From DASPPM01 sp052143835 (GTDB lineage Bacteria; Pseudomonadota; Alphaproteobacteria; JACZXZ01), in assembly GCA_052143835.1 (NCBI GenBank), contig JBKQRV010000009.1:1-64000 (forward strand): DNA of 64,000 bases, given 5' to 3'. Positions 36,022 to 46,031 of this stretch are shown here, one piece after another. The notes under the pieces are model-generated. The model was not told where the DNA came from and ran no database searches. It worked only from the letters and a program-made list of their open reading frames with translations. How positions within the stretch are numbered: position 1 is the first letter of the stretch; each line of letters starts with the position of its first letter. A program made the position numbers and the translations under genes.

Positions 36022-36740
36022 GGGCCGGCGAGCTCGGCAACGATGCGCGCGGCCGCCGCGCGCGGCGAAGGGGCTTGAGTGATCGGCCGCCCGATGACGA
36101 GATAATCGGCACCCGCTGCGAGCGCCTCCTTGGGCGTCGTGACTCGCTTCTGGTCGTCCGCTTGTGCCCAGGCCGGACGGATGCCCGGCACCGCCAGAAT
36201 GAAACCGGGGCCACATTTGGCGCGCAGGGCTGCGACCTCCTGCGGCGAGCACACGACCCCGTCGATGCCCGCCCCTTGCGCGAGATCGGCGAGACGCAGC
36301 ACCTGTGCTGCAATCGGTCCCTCTTGGCCGACGCGGCGCAAGTCGCGCTCGTCGAGGCTGGTGAGCACCGTGACCGCGAGCAGACGCGGCCGGTGCGGGC
36401 CCGCCGTTCGCGCGGCCTCGGCCGCGGCACGCAGCATGGCCGGCCCGCCCGCAGCATGGAGCGTCAAGAGCGCCGGCTCGAGCGGCAAAAGGGCGCGCAC
36501 CGCGCTCGCCACGGTATTCGGGATGTCGTGGAGCTTGAGGTCGAGGAAGAGCGGCAGCCCCTCGGCTCGCAGCTCACGCACCGCCTCGACGCCGCCGGCG
36601 CTGAAAAGCTCGAGGCCCATCTTGATGCCCCCGACGGTGCCCTTGAGCTCGCGCGCGAGTGCGCTTGCGCGCTCGAGATCGGTCAAATCGAGGGCGACGA
36701 AGATGCGCTCGGCGGGCTTAAGCGTGCTCTCCGCGGTCAT
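36018..36740 (-). CDS. pyrF: Orotidine 5'-phosphate decarboxylase
   Basis: 240 residues. The signature LFLDLKLHDIPNTVA holds the Asp-Lys-Asp catalytic set; VALDLTDLERA at the start and ADYLVIGRPIT near the end bind the phosphate. Last step of UMP synthesis. ATGA overlap with trpF. Confidence 0.96.
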   Translation of the reverse strand: MTAESTLKPAERIFVALDLTDLERASALARELKGTVGGIKMGLELFSAGGVEAVRELRAEGLPLFLDLKLHDIPNTVASAVRALLPLEPALLTLHAAGGPAMLRAAAEAARTAGPHRPRLLAVTVLTSLDERDLRRVGQEGPIAAQVLRLADLAQGAGIDGVVCSPQEVAALRAKCGPGFILAVPGIRPAWAQADDQKRVTTPKEALAAGADYLVIGRPITQAPSPRAAAARIVAELAGP

Positions 36741-36824
36741 GGCGGGCCTCTATAGCAGAGCGCCCTACGGCAGCGAAAGACGCTCGTGTCGCGATTTGGA
36801 AGTTCTTATCACCCGGAGAAAGCC

Positions 36825-36926
36825 GTCATTGCGAGCGCAGCGAACCCCGGCGTACGCCGGGGCAGGACATTGGATGAAAAATCGTTTCTGGATTGCTTCG
36901 TTGCCCTTCGGGCGCCTCGCAATGAC
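36825..36926. repeat. Palindromic intergenic repeat (family C)
   Basis: A 102-base unit with perfect 11-base inverted ends, GTCATTGCGAG and CTCGCAATGAC. It contains the hairpin CCCCGGCGTACGCCGGGG (36845-36862) and a GGATTGCTTCGTTGCCCTTCGGGCGCC-type tail (short parts quoted run together only for identity). The type is widespread between genes in many bacteria. It lies in the pyrF to cyclodeaminase gap. Confidence 0.8.
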
Positions 36927-36940
36927 ACGTGTTTGCCTAA

Positions 36941-37882
36941 TCAGCCGCCGACTTGCTCGAGCACGAGCTCGGCACCGGCCAGATCCTCGAGCGCTGCACC
37001 CACGGACTTGAAGAAAGTGATCTCGTCGTCGCTACGACGCCCCGGCCGCTCGCCCCGGCAAAGCTCGTAGAGGTCGCCCTCGATGCCGGCCTCGGCGAGC
37101 GTGCCGTTCCTGAGCGGCTGGACGACGTCGCCGGCCTCCTTGGTGGCCCCCGCCCGCGTATCGACGAAGACGCGGCAGCGCCGCACCGCCTCGTCGTCCG
37201 CCTCGCGCATCGCGGGCGTGTAGGCGCCGACGAGATCGAGATGCTGGCCGGCCACGAGCCAGCGCCCGCGGATGAGCGGCTCCGTGGTCATGGTGGCGCA
37301 GGAGATCACGTCCGCCCGGGCTACCTCCGCCGCGAGATCGCCGCTCGCGCGCACGGCGAGGCCGGGGCGGGCGAGCCGCTTGGCAAGCGCCTCGGCCTTC
37401 TCAGGATGGCGGCCCCAGATCGCCACCTCGCGGATCGGCCGCACCGTGCTATGGGCGCGCACGAGGTGGGGGGCAAGGGCACCCGTGCCCACCATGAGGA
37501 GCCGTGCAGCCTGCTCGCGCGCAAGATAGCTTGCGGCAAGGGCGGAGGCGCAGGCGGTGCGCCGCACGGTCAAGGTGGGCGCGTCCATGAGCGCGAGCAC
37601 CCGGCCCGAGGAACCGTCGAGCAGCACGTAGATGCCCTCGACACTCGGCTTGCCCTTGGCCGCATTGCCGGGAAAGACGGTGACGAGCTTGACGCCGATG
37701 TGGCGCCCTTCCTGCCAGGCCGGCATGAAGAGAAGCGTTGCATCGGGTGCTCCGGGCACCTTGACCGTATGGTGCGTGCGCACCGGCATGGCGCAGCCCT
37801 CGCGGAAGGCGGCTCTCAAGCGCTCGATGAGGTTGCGATCCTCGAGTGCCGCCTCGACCTCGGCCGCGGTCACCATGCGCAT
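36941..37882 (-). CDS. Ornithine cyclodeaminase / mu-crystallin family protein
   Basis: 313 residues. The N-terminal substrate half has VKLVTVFPGN and YVLLDGSSGRVLALMDAPTLT; the NAD(P)-binding half has LMVGTGALAPHLVRAH and DVISCATMTTEPLI. Relatives are ornithine cyclodeaminase, alanine dehydrogenase and imine reductases, so the substrate is open. GGAGGG sits eight bases before the ATG at 37882. It is followed closely by a repeat element. Confidence 0.88.
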   Translation of the reverse strand: MRMVTAAEVEAALEDRNLIERLRAAFREGCAMPVRTHHTVKVPGAPDATLLFMPAWQEGRHIGVKLVTVFPGNAAKGKPSVEGIYVLLDGSSGRVLALMDAPTLTVRRTACASALAASYLAREQAARLLMVGTGALAPHLVRAHSTVRPIREVAIWGRHPEKAEALAKRLARPGLAVRASGDLAAEVARADVISCATMTTEPLIRGRWLVAGQHLDLVGAYTPAMREADDEAVRRCRVFVDTRAGATKEAGDVVQPLRNGTLAEAGIEGDLYELCRGERPGRRSDDEITFFKSVGAALEDLAGAELVLEQVGG

Positions 37883-37912
37883 GGCTCGCCCTCCGCTTCG
37901 CTCTCGCCTTGC

Positions 37913-38281
37913 CTAGCTGGCGTGCGGGAAGGTGGGCAGCGCTGGCGCGCGGGCAGCGGCCTCGCTCGTCCCGCCGGCGCTTGCCGCCGCGGCATCAGTA
38001 CCCGGGTGCTGACTTGCCGCGGCGAGCTCCTCCTTGAGGTGCTTGGCCTCGGCCTCGGCCCGGCGCGCGCGGCGGCGGGTACGCGCGCCGCCGAGCCAGG
38101 CGCCGATGCCGCCCAAAATGAAGCCGAAGAGGAGGCTCGCCAGGACCGCGCCGTAGAGCGGCAGCTCGAGGCTGAAGGGGAGGGGCTCGATGCGCAGCGT
38201 CACGGGGGCGCGATTGGAGACGGCAAAGAGGACGAAAACGAGTGCCGTAAGCGCACCCGCGATCCAGGAGAGGAGCTTCAT
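37913..38281 (-). CDS. lapA: LapA-domain inner-membrane protein
   Basis: 122 residues. Two hydrophobic helices (about 4-22 and 44-66, with LLFGFILGGIGAWLGG) flank a short periplasmic segment containing NRAPVTLRIEPLPF. A basic coiled segment and an Ala-rich tail follow, the arrangement of LapA (LPS assembly protein A). E. coli LapA acts with LapB in LPS regulation; no lapB is seen here. The ATG at 38281 matches family starts; an ATG at 38344 would overlap ihfB. Confidence 0.8.
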   Translation of the reverse strand: MKLLSWIAGALTALVFVLFAVSNRAPVTLRIEPLPFSLELPLYGAVLASLLFGFILGGIGAWLGGARTRRRARRAEAEAKHLKEELAAASQHPGTDAAAASAGGTSEAAARAPALPTFPHAS

Positions 38282-38330
38282 GAGCTTGATCCAAGCGCGC
38301 GCGAGGACGCTTTGTCCCCCTGCTGCGGCG

Positions 38331-38615
38331 CTACCTCTTGCCATTGAGCCGCTCGCGCAGCTCCTTGCCGGTCTTGAAGAAGGGGATGTGCTTCTCGCTC
38401 ACGGCCACGGACTCGCCGGTGCGGGGGTTGCGCCCCAGGCGCGAGCCGCGCTTCTTGACCGAGAAGGCGCCGAAGCCGCGCAACTCGACGCGGTCGCCTT
38501 GCGAAAGGGCCGAGGAGATCTCGTCGAAAATCGTGGACACGATGCGCTCGACGTCCCGCTGGTAGAGATGCGGGTTGCGCTCGGCGATGCGCAGGATCAA
38601 CTCCGACTTGGTCAT
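38331..38615 (-). CDS. ihfB: Integration host factor beta subunit
   Basis: 94 residues. RGFGAFSVKKRGSRLGRNPR carries the DNA-bending Pro of the arm, and the start MTKSELILRIAER is typical. It pairs with IhfA. AGGGGGG lies eight bases before the ATG at 38615. It follows rpsA, as is usual in Proteobacteria. Confidence 0.95.
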   Translation of the reverse strand: MTKSELILRIAERNPHLYQRDVERIVSTIFDEISSALSQGDRVELRGFGAFSVKKRGSRLGRNPRTGESVAVSEKHIPFFKTGKELRERLNGKR

Positions 38616-38891
38616 CGACTTCGCCCCCCTTCTCGGCCCCCGTCGACCAAAGCGCGCCGAGTTTTGCGAAGCGTGCCAGAGCAAACCGCGCCCGTCAAGG
38701 GTAAGTATTTAAGATAGCGGCATTTTTCGGGGTGAGGGAGGCGGGGAGGCGGGCGGGTTTCATGGCAAGCGGCGGCGCGGAAAGTGCCCCTTTCGAGGCT
38801 TCCGCCGCGTCTTGCGGCAGGCGGGCGCAAAACGGAGAAGGTGCCGCCCACTTGCGCGGCGGCGCGCCGGATTTCTTAGAGCGCGCCCGGG

Positions 38892-40688
<1,797 letters not shown>

Positions 40689-40805
40689 CAAAATCTCCAA
40701 TCTTCCTTCATGTTTCCGGCCGGCCGGTTGGCTCCGGCGGTCTTCGTCGAGTGGCACGCTTGCCCGCCACCCTATGGGCATTTCCGCCTGCACGACGAGG
40801 CTTGC

Positions 40806-41450
40806 TCAGCGCGCGTTGCCGCATTTGCCCAGGATGTAGTCGACCGCGGCTTTGAAAGCCTGATCCGCATCGAGCGCGCTGGTATCGAGCACGAAAGCGT
40901 CGGCCGCGGGCTTGAGCGGTGCGGCCGCGCGCGCGGCATCCCGCGCATCGCGCTCCTTAAGGTCCTGCAGGACGCGGGCATATATACTGTCAAGCCCGCG
41001 CTTGAGCAACTCCTTATGGCGCCGCTCGGCGCGCACCTCGCGGCTGGCGGTGACGTAGAGCTTGACCTCGGCATCCGGGCAAATGATCGTTCCAATATCC
41101 CTTCCGTCGAGCACCGCGCCCTTTTTCCCACCGGGCGGGCTATGGGCAAAGCGTTGCTGGAGCTCGACAAGGGCGGCGCGCACGCCGGGGATGGCCGCGA
41201 CTTGGGAGGCGGCGTTGCCGACCGCGTCGCCGCGGAGGGCGGGATCGCGGACGGCGGCAAGCGTGAGGGCGCGCGCGGCGGCCTCGGCCGCTCTGGGATC
41301 GGCAGGATCGCCGCCGGCCTTGAGCACGGCATGGCCTACTGCGCGGTAGAGGAGCCCGGTGTCGAGGTGCGCCAGATCGAAGTACTCGGCGAGCCGGCGC
41401 GCGAGGGTGCCCTTGCCCGAGGCGGCCGGGCCGTCCACCGCGATGATCAT
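40806..41450 (-). CDS. cmk: Cytidylate kinase
   Basis: 214 residues. The P-loop is GPAASGKGTLARRL (about residues 7-20), with LDTGLLYRAVG and LDGRDIGTIICPDA as family motifs. It phosphorylates CMP and dCMP. The start overlaps the aroA stop in an ATGA. Confidence 0.96.
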   Translation of the reverse strand: MIIAVDGPAASGKGTLARRLAEYFDLAHLDTGLLYRAVGHAVLKAGGDPADPRAAEAAARALTLAAVRDPALRGDAVGNAASQVAAIPGVRAALVELQQRFAHSPPGGKKGAVLDGRDIGTIICPDAEVKLYVTASREVRAERRHKELLKRGLDSIYARVLQDLKERDARDAARAAAPLKPAADAFVLDTSALDADQAFKAAVDYILGKCGNAR

Positions 41451-42784
41451 GGCGCCGCGATCCTCGCGCCGAGGCCGTTCATGAGGGCGACGAAGCCGGG
41501 AAAGCTGGTGTCGATCATGGCGCCGTCATCGACGGTGACGGGTGTCTTGGCCCCAAGCCCGAGGACGAGGAAGGCCATGGCGATGCGGTGGTCCATGCGG
41601 GTCTCGACCAGCCCGCCGCCCGCGACCGGTCCGGCTGAGCCGTGCACGATCAGGCTGTCGCCCTCGATCTCGACTTTGACGCCATTCGCGGCAAGCCCGG
41701 CCGCGATCGCGGAGAGCCGGTCGCTCTCCTTGACGCGGAGCTCGGCCAAGCCGTCGAAGCGCGAGGTGCCGCGCGCGATCGCCGCCGCGACCGCGAGGGC
41801 CGGATACTCGTCGATCATCGAAGGCGCGCGCGCCGCAGGCACGCGCACGCCCTCCAAGCGGCCCGCCGCTATGACGAGATCGGCGACGGGCTCGCCCCCC
41901 TGCTCGCGCTTGTTCTCGAGGCGGAGCTCGGCTCCCATCTCCGCGAGCGTCGTCAAGAGGCCGCAGCGCAAGGGATTGACGCCGACACCCTCGAGCGAGA
42001 CGCGCGAGCCCGGCACCAGGAGGCTCGCCACCAGCACGAAGGCGGCGGACGAGATATCGGCCGGCACGGCGAGGCGCTGGGGCTTGAGCTCAGGCTGGCC
42101 GGTGAGCATCACGGCCAAGGCGCCATCGTCGCGCTCGGAGAGCTCGACCACGGCACCGAAGGCGCGCAGCATGCGCTCGCTGTGATCGCGCGTCGCCACG
42201 GGCTCGATCACGGTGGTGACGCCGGGCGCATTGAGGCCCGCGAGGAGTACTGCCGACTTCACTTGCGCAGACGGCACCGGCACGCGATAGGTGATGGGAA
42301 GCGGCTCCGCCGTGCCCACGACGGCGAGCGGCAGGCGGCATCCATCGCGGGCGACGAGGGAGGCACCCATGCGCTCGAGCGGCTCGGCGACGCGCCGCAT
42401 CGGACGGCGGCGGAGCGAGGCGTCGCCGGTGAAGAAGCTGACGAAAGGATGGCTCGCCGCGAGCCCCATCAAGAGGCGCGCCGCCGTGCCGGAGTTGCCC
42501 AGGTCGAGCACCTCCGCGGGCTCGGCGAGGCCGCCCACCCCGCGCCCGTGGATGTGCCACAGGCCTCGCTCGTCGCGCGCGAGCTCGGCGCCGAGTGCGG
42601 TGAGTGCCGCTGCCGTGCGGAGCACGTCCTCCCCCTCGAGCAGTCCCTCGACGACGGTCTCGCCCACGCTCAACGCCCCCAGCATGAGGGCGCGATGGGA
42701 AATCGATTTGTCGCCCGGCAAGGTGACGGTACCCGCAAGGGCCCTAGCCGGCGAGACGAGCGGCGAGGAGACGAACGGCTTCAA
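41447..42784 (-). CDS. aroA: 3-phosphoshikimate 1-carboxyvinyltransferase (EPSP synthase, class II-like)
   Basis: 445 residues. LPGDKSISHRALMLG, LLEGEDVLRT, ITYRVPVPSAQVKSAVLLAG and RVKESDRLSAIA match the CP4 type (class II) of the enzyme rather than the E. coli type. The residue that is Ala100 in CP4 is Gly here (GNSGTAARL). It makes EPSP in the shikimate pathway. A TTG start at 42784 with AAGGAAAGG upstream is the best start seen. Confidence 0.94.
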   Translation of the reverse strand: MKPFVSSPLVSPARALAGTVTLPGDKSISHRALMLGALSVGETVVEGLLEGEDVLRTAAALTALGAELARDERGLWHIHGRGVGGLAEPAEVLDLGNSGTAARLLMGLAASHPFVSFFTGDASLRRRPMRRVAEPLERMGASLVARDGCRLPLAVVGTAEPLPITYRVPVPSAQVKSAVLLAGLNAPGVTTVIEPVATRDHSERMLRAFGAVVELSERDDGALAVMLTGQPELKPQRLAVPADISSAAFVLVASLLVPGSRVSLEGVGVNPLRCGLLTTLAEMGAELRLENKREQGGEPVADLVIAAGRLEGVRVPAARAPSMIDEYPALAVAAAIARGTSRFDGLAELRVKESDRLSAIAAGLAANGVKVEIEGDSLIVHGSAGPVAGGGLVETRMDHRIAMAFLVLGLGAKTPVTVDDGAMIDTSFPGFVALMNGLGARIAAP

Positions 42785-43012
42785 GGCAACCTTTCCTTCG
42801 CGCGGGCGGCGTGATCGCCGTGACGGGCTTTTGGCCGAGTGCTCCTAACATAATCGCATGAGAGGGCAAAGTGCCGCGCTCGCCAAGCGGTGCGGGTGCG
42901 CGAGCGCCTCTATCCCTCGCGGCTACGGCGGCCGGTTTTTCCTTTTGACAGGACCATGGGAACGTGGCAATTGGCTGCCCTCCGTCGAGTCGACCACTGG
43001 GGAGTGCTGCCG

Positions 43013-43357
43013 GTGACGAAGCCGGAATGGGGTACCAAGCGAATTTGCCAAAGCTGCGGCACGCGCTTCTACGATCTCAGGCGCAGTCCGATCGAGTGCC
43101 CGAAGTGCGGCACGATCTTCGATCCCGAGGCTTTGATCAAGGCGCGGCGGCCGCGCCAGGCTCCCGCGCCGGTCCCGGCCGTGCTTGTCGAGCCCGTCGT
43201 CGTCGAGGTCGAGGCTCCCGAGCCGGAGGAAGTTCCTGCTGCGGCGGCCGAAGGCGAGGAGGAAGAGGTCATCGAGGATGCCTCCGAGCTCGGCGAGGAC
43301 GAGGACGACGTCGCCGAGGTGATCGAGAACGTCGAGGAAGAGGAAGGCGAGCGCTGA
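43013..43357 (+). CDS. FYDLN-type zinc-ribbon acidic protein (TIGR02300 family)
   Basis: 114 residues. The N-terminus has a zinc ribbon, CQSCGTRFYDLRRSPIECP then CG, four Cys at about residues 12-34. It is followed by a Pro/Val-rich linker and a tail almost entirely Glu/Asp (from about residue 70). The family is alphaproteobacterial with no established role. The GTG at 43013 follows GGGGAG and fits family starts; an in-frame ATG at 42956 is less likely. It is divergent from aroA and precedes tRNA-Ala. Confidence 0.85.
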   Translation: MTKPEWGTKRICQSCGTRFYDLRRSPIECPKCGTIFDPEALIKARRPRQAPAPVPAVLVEPVVVEVEAPEPEEVPAAAAEGEEEEVIEDASELGEDEDDVAEVIENVEEEEGER

Positions 43358-43441
43358 CGCGCCGCTCTTCGCGAGCGCCCTCTTTCGGGCAGAATCGGGC
43401 AACAGGCCGAGAGGCCGCCCCTCTTGGCGCGAAGTTTTCCC

Positions 43442-43470
43442 TTGCCTCGTTGAGGTGCCCGAACCTATTT
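43442..43470 (+). promoter_or_regulatory. Predicted promoter of tRNA-Ala
   Basis: TTGCCT (43442-43447), 17-base spacer, CTATTT (43465-43470), about 50 bases before the tRNA. Confidence 0.4.
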
Positions 43471-43523
43471 TGCCCACCCGACGCCCGGCGGCCCACGGCC
43501 GCGCGGGAACGGTTTTCCCCGAT

Positions 43524-43599
<76 letters not shown>

Positions 43600-43606
43600 A
43601 TCGGAA

Positions 43607-43639
43607 CAAGGGGTCAGGCTAGGGCAGTCTGACCCCTTG
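43607..43639 (+). terminator. Inverted repeat after tRNA-Ala
   Basis: CAAGGGGTCAG (43607-43617) and CTGACCCCTTG (43629-43639) form a perfect 11-base-pair stem with an 11-base loop. No long T-run follows. It probably stops the tRNA transcript, or is a small dispersed palindrome. Confidence 0.5.
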
Positions 43640-43803
43640 CCGTTCTGGCCGATGGCCGGCCAGTCGCGAGCGCAGCCGCTGGCTCACGCGCCATTTGCGC
43701 GTATTCATTCAGAGCGGATAAATTGTGCGCGCCAAAGATGGCCCCCGGATGGCGCTATAAGGCGTGGATCGATCGGGCGCCCCGGAACCCTGCCGGGGTC
43801 GAT

Positions 43804-44700
43804 ATGGCCATTGGGGCCGTGTGGGCGGGCAGCCATGAGGCGAGGGTGAGCATCTCCGCGGAGACGAGCGCCGACGTGTTGCCGCTTGACCATGTCCTCG
43901 GTCCGCCGTTGCGCGACAATTGGGCGGGTTGGCGGCGCGCGGTGGCGCTCGCTTGCGCCGTGCTTCTCCACGCGTCGGTGATCGGCTTGCTCTTGCTCGG
44001 CTCGCCGTTTGCGGAGCGGGCCGCCGAGCCGCCCTTGATTCCGGTCGAGCTCGTGCTTCTCCCAGAGCAGAAACCGCCGCCCAAGCCCAAGCCCAAGCCC
44101 GAGGTCGCCGTGAAGCCGGCGCCCGAGCCTGAGGCGCAGCAGTATCGCGAATCCGGCGGCGATCCGAACCTCGCGCCGGGGCGATTGCCCGACGCGGCGC
44201 CGCAGCCGCAGCCCAAGCCGGAGCCAGCACCCGCCGCCCTGGCCGAGAAGCCGCCGCCCAGCTTGGCCTCGGCGCCGCCCCTGCCGGTGCCGCCGCCGCA
44301 CGAGCGTCCGAAAGCGAGCGAGGCCGTGGCCGCGGTCGCACCGACGCACCAGTCGACGATCGAGCCCATGAATGACAGCGCCTTTTTTGGAAAAGGCGGC
44401 GGAGATCGCTATCTCAACAAAATGCGGGACAAAATCCACGGCAACTTCATCTACCCCGGAGCCGCGCGCTCGCGAGGCATCGCCGGGGTCGCACACTACG
44501 CGATCGTCATCGACCGGCGAGGCAATCTGCTGGAGTTGCGCTTGCTGCACTCCTCGGGTGCCGACATCCTCGACCGCGCCGGCCGGGACGCGGTCGAGCT
44601 CAGCGCGCCCTTCGATCCGCCGCCGGCAGATGTCCCCGGCGACCAGGTCAGTTTGGAGTTGACGCTCCCTATGGGGCTCGACGTGCACGGCGTGCAGTAG
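43804..44700 (+). CDS. tonB: TonB-family energy transducer
   Basis: 298 residues from this start. One membrane helix (VALACAVLLHASVIGLLLLG) is followed by a long Pro/Lys/Glu-rich periplasmic stretch with PKPKPKPE repeats. The C-terminal TonB domain has YPGAARSRGIAGVAHYAIVI and LRLLHSSGADILDRAG. It couples the proton gradient to outer-membrane receptors. No exbB, exbD or receptor gene is in the window. In-frame starts at 43723 (GTG) and 43738 (ATG) are possible; none has a good ribosome site. Confidence 0.88.
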   Translation: MAIGAVWAGSHEARVSISAETSADVLPLDHVLGPPLRDNWAGWRRAVALACAVLLHASVIGLLLLGSPFAERAAEPPLIPVELVLLPEQKPPPKPKPKPEVAVKPAPEPEAQQYRESGGDPNLAPGRLPDAAPQPQPKPEPAPAALAEKPPPSLASAPPLPVPPPHERPKASEAVAAVAPTHQSTIEPMNDSAFFGKGGGDRYLNKMRDKIHGNFIYPGAARSRGIAGVAHYAIVIDRRGNLLELRLLHSSGADILDRAGRDAVELSAPFDPPPADVPGDQVSLELTLPMGLDVHGVQ

Positions 44701-44800
44701 CCCCGGAGGCACTCCGGCCCGCGGTCGAGCGGCACCCGCGACCCGGCGCCATCGGCGGGAGCGCGGGGGCGCGCGGCGAGGGGGGCGAGATCTTATCGCT

Positions 44801-46012
44801 TCAGTTGACGGGGGCCCGCGGGCGTTCCCGGCTGCTCAACCAGACGATCGCCTGCTCGAGCGGCATCGGGCGCGCGAAATAATAGCCCTGCAGCGAAGGC
44901 ACGCCCAAGGTGGTGAGCACTCGGGCGAGCACGGCGGTCTCGACCCCTTCGGCGACGCTTTCGAGGCCGAGATTGCGCGCGAGCTCGACCACCGACTTCA
45001 CGATCGCGTAGGAGTCGCGCGAATCCGCGAGGTCGAGGATGAAGGACTTGTCGATCTTGAGCTCGGAAAAGGGCATCTCGCGCAGCGCCTTGAGCGAGGA
45101 GTAGCCGGTCCCGAAGTCGTCGATGGCCAGGCGGAATCCCTTGAGCCGCAGGCGCGTGAGAATTTCGACGGTCGCGCGCGGATCCTTCATCGCGACGCTC
45201 TCGGTCACTTCGAAGGAGAGCGAGGAGATCTGCGAGCCGCTCTCGACGACGAGTGTCGCAACGCGGTCCGGGAAATCGAGCCGGCGCAAGTTGGCGCTCG
45301 AAACGTTGATCGCGATGGGCAGCGCCGAATGGCCGTTGCCGAAACGGCTTTGATGGGAGATCGCCTCGCGCACCACCCACATCGTCAGCTCGTCGATCAC
45401 GGCGTCGTCGAGCTCGGCGAGCGGAACGAAGCGTTCGGGCAGCAGCATGCCGAACTCCGGATGGGGCCACCTGATCAGGGCCTCGAACTTGATGAGGTCG
45501 CCCGTGCCCGAGGTGACGACCGGCTGCAGGAAGAGTCTCATCTCGCCGGCATCGAGCGCGCGCCCGACGTCGGCCGGAGAAAGGCGCCCCGCGGGCGCCG
45601 CAGCAATCCCCGCGGGCTCCCGAGCGCTCTCGACCTGAGGCCCACCGTGCGCCACAAGGCGCAGGAACGCCCGCACTTCCGAGGCGCGCGCGGGCTTTTG
45701 CAGGGCGCCCGAGACGGTAAGCCCGAGCGAGGTGCCGAGCTGCTCGGCCGCGGCGAGGACGCGCCGGTCGAAGCCGCTCACCAGCACGACGTCGCCGCGA
45801 TAGTCTTCGCGATGGAGGTAGCGCAACTGCTCGACGCCGTCGGAGGTGCCGAGCTGCAGGTCCAGCATGATGAGGTCGGGCATGGTGCGCCGGAATGACG
45901 CCTGAAAGGCGGTCTCATCCAGCGCCGCCTCCGCCGTCCACCCGATGCCTTCGGCGACCGCGACGATGAATGAGGCGATGCGCTCCTCGTCATCGAGCAC
46001 AAGCAAGTGCAT
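44801..46012 (-). CDS. Response regulator with EAL domain (cyclic-di-GMP phosphodiesterase)
   Basis: 403 residues. The receiver (1-120) has DDEE and the phospho-acceptor Asp51 in LIMLDLQLG. The EAL domain (about 150-395) keeps the active residues: FEALIRW, INVSSANL, FEVTESV, IDDFGTGYSSL, LKIDKSF and VAEGVET. It should therefore be a working phosphodiesterase. GGGGGAG precedes the ATG at 46012. It starts 19 bases after the hybrid kinase stop, so the kinase probably controls it. Confidence 0.9.
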   Translation of the reverse strand: MHLLVLDDEERIASFIVAVAEGIGWTAEAALDETAFQASFRRTMPDLIMLDLQLGTSDGVEQLRYLHREDYRGDVVLVSGFDRRVLAAAEQLGTSLGLTVSGALQKPARASEVRAFLRLVAHGGPQVESAREPAGIAAAPAGRLSPADVGRALDAGEMRLFLQPVVTSGTGDLIKFEALIRWPHPEFGMLLPERFVPLAELDDAVIDELTMWVVREAISHQSRFGNGHSALPIAINVSSANLRRLDFPDRVATLVVESGSQISSLSFEVTESVAMKDPRATVEILTRLRLKGFRLAIDDFGTGYSSLKALREMPFSELKIDKSFILDLADSRDSYAIVKSVVELARNLGLESVAEGVETAVLARVLTTLGVPSLQGYYFARPMPLEQAIVWLSSRERPRAPVN

Positions 46013-46031
46013 TCCGGCTCCCCCCCCGTCC

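Noticed and set aside
43700..43725. lac-operator-like AGCGGATAAATTGTG near tonB
   Set aside because: It matches only part of the operator, has no dyad symmetry and there is no LacI-type gene nearby.
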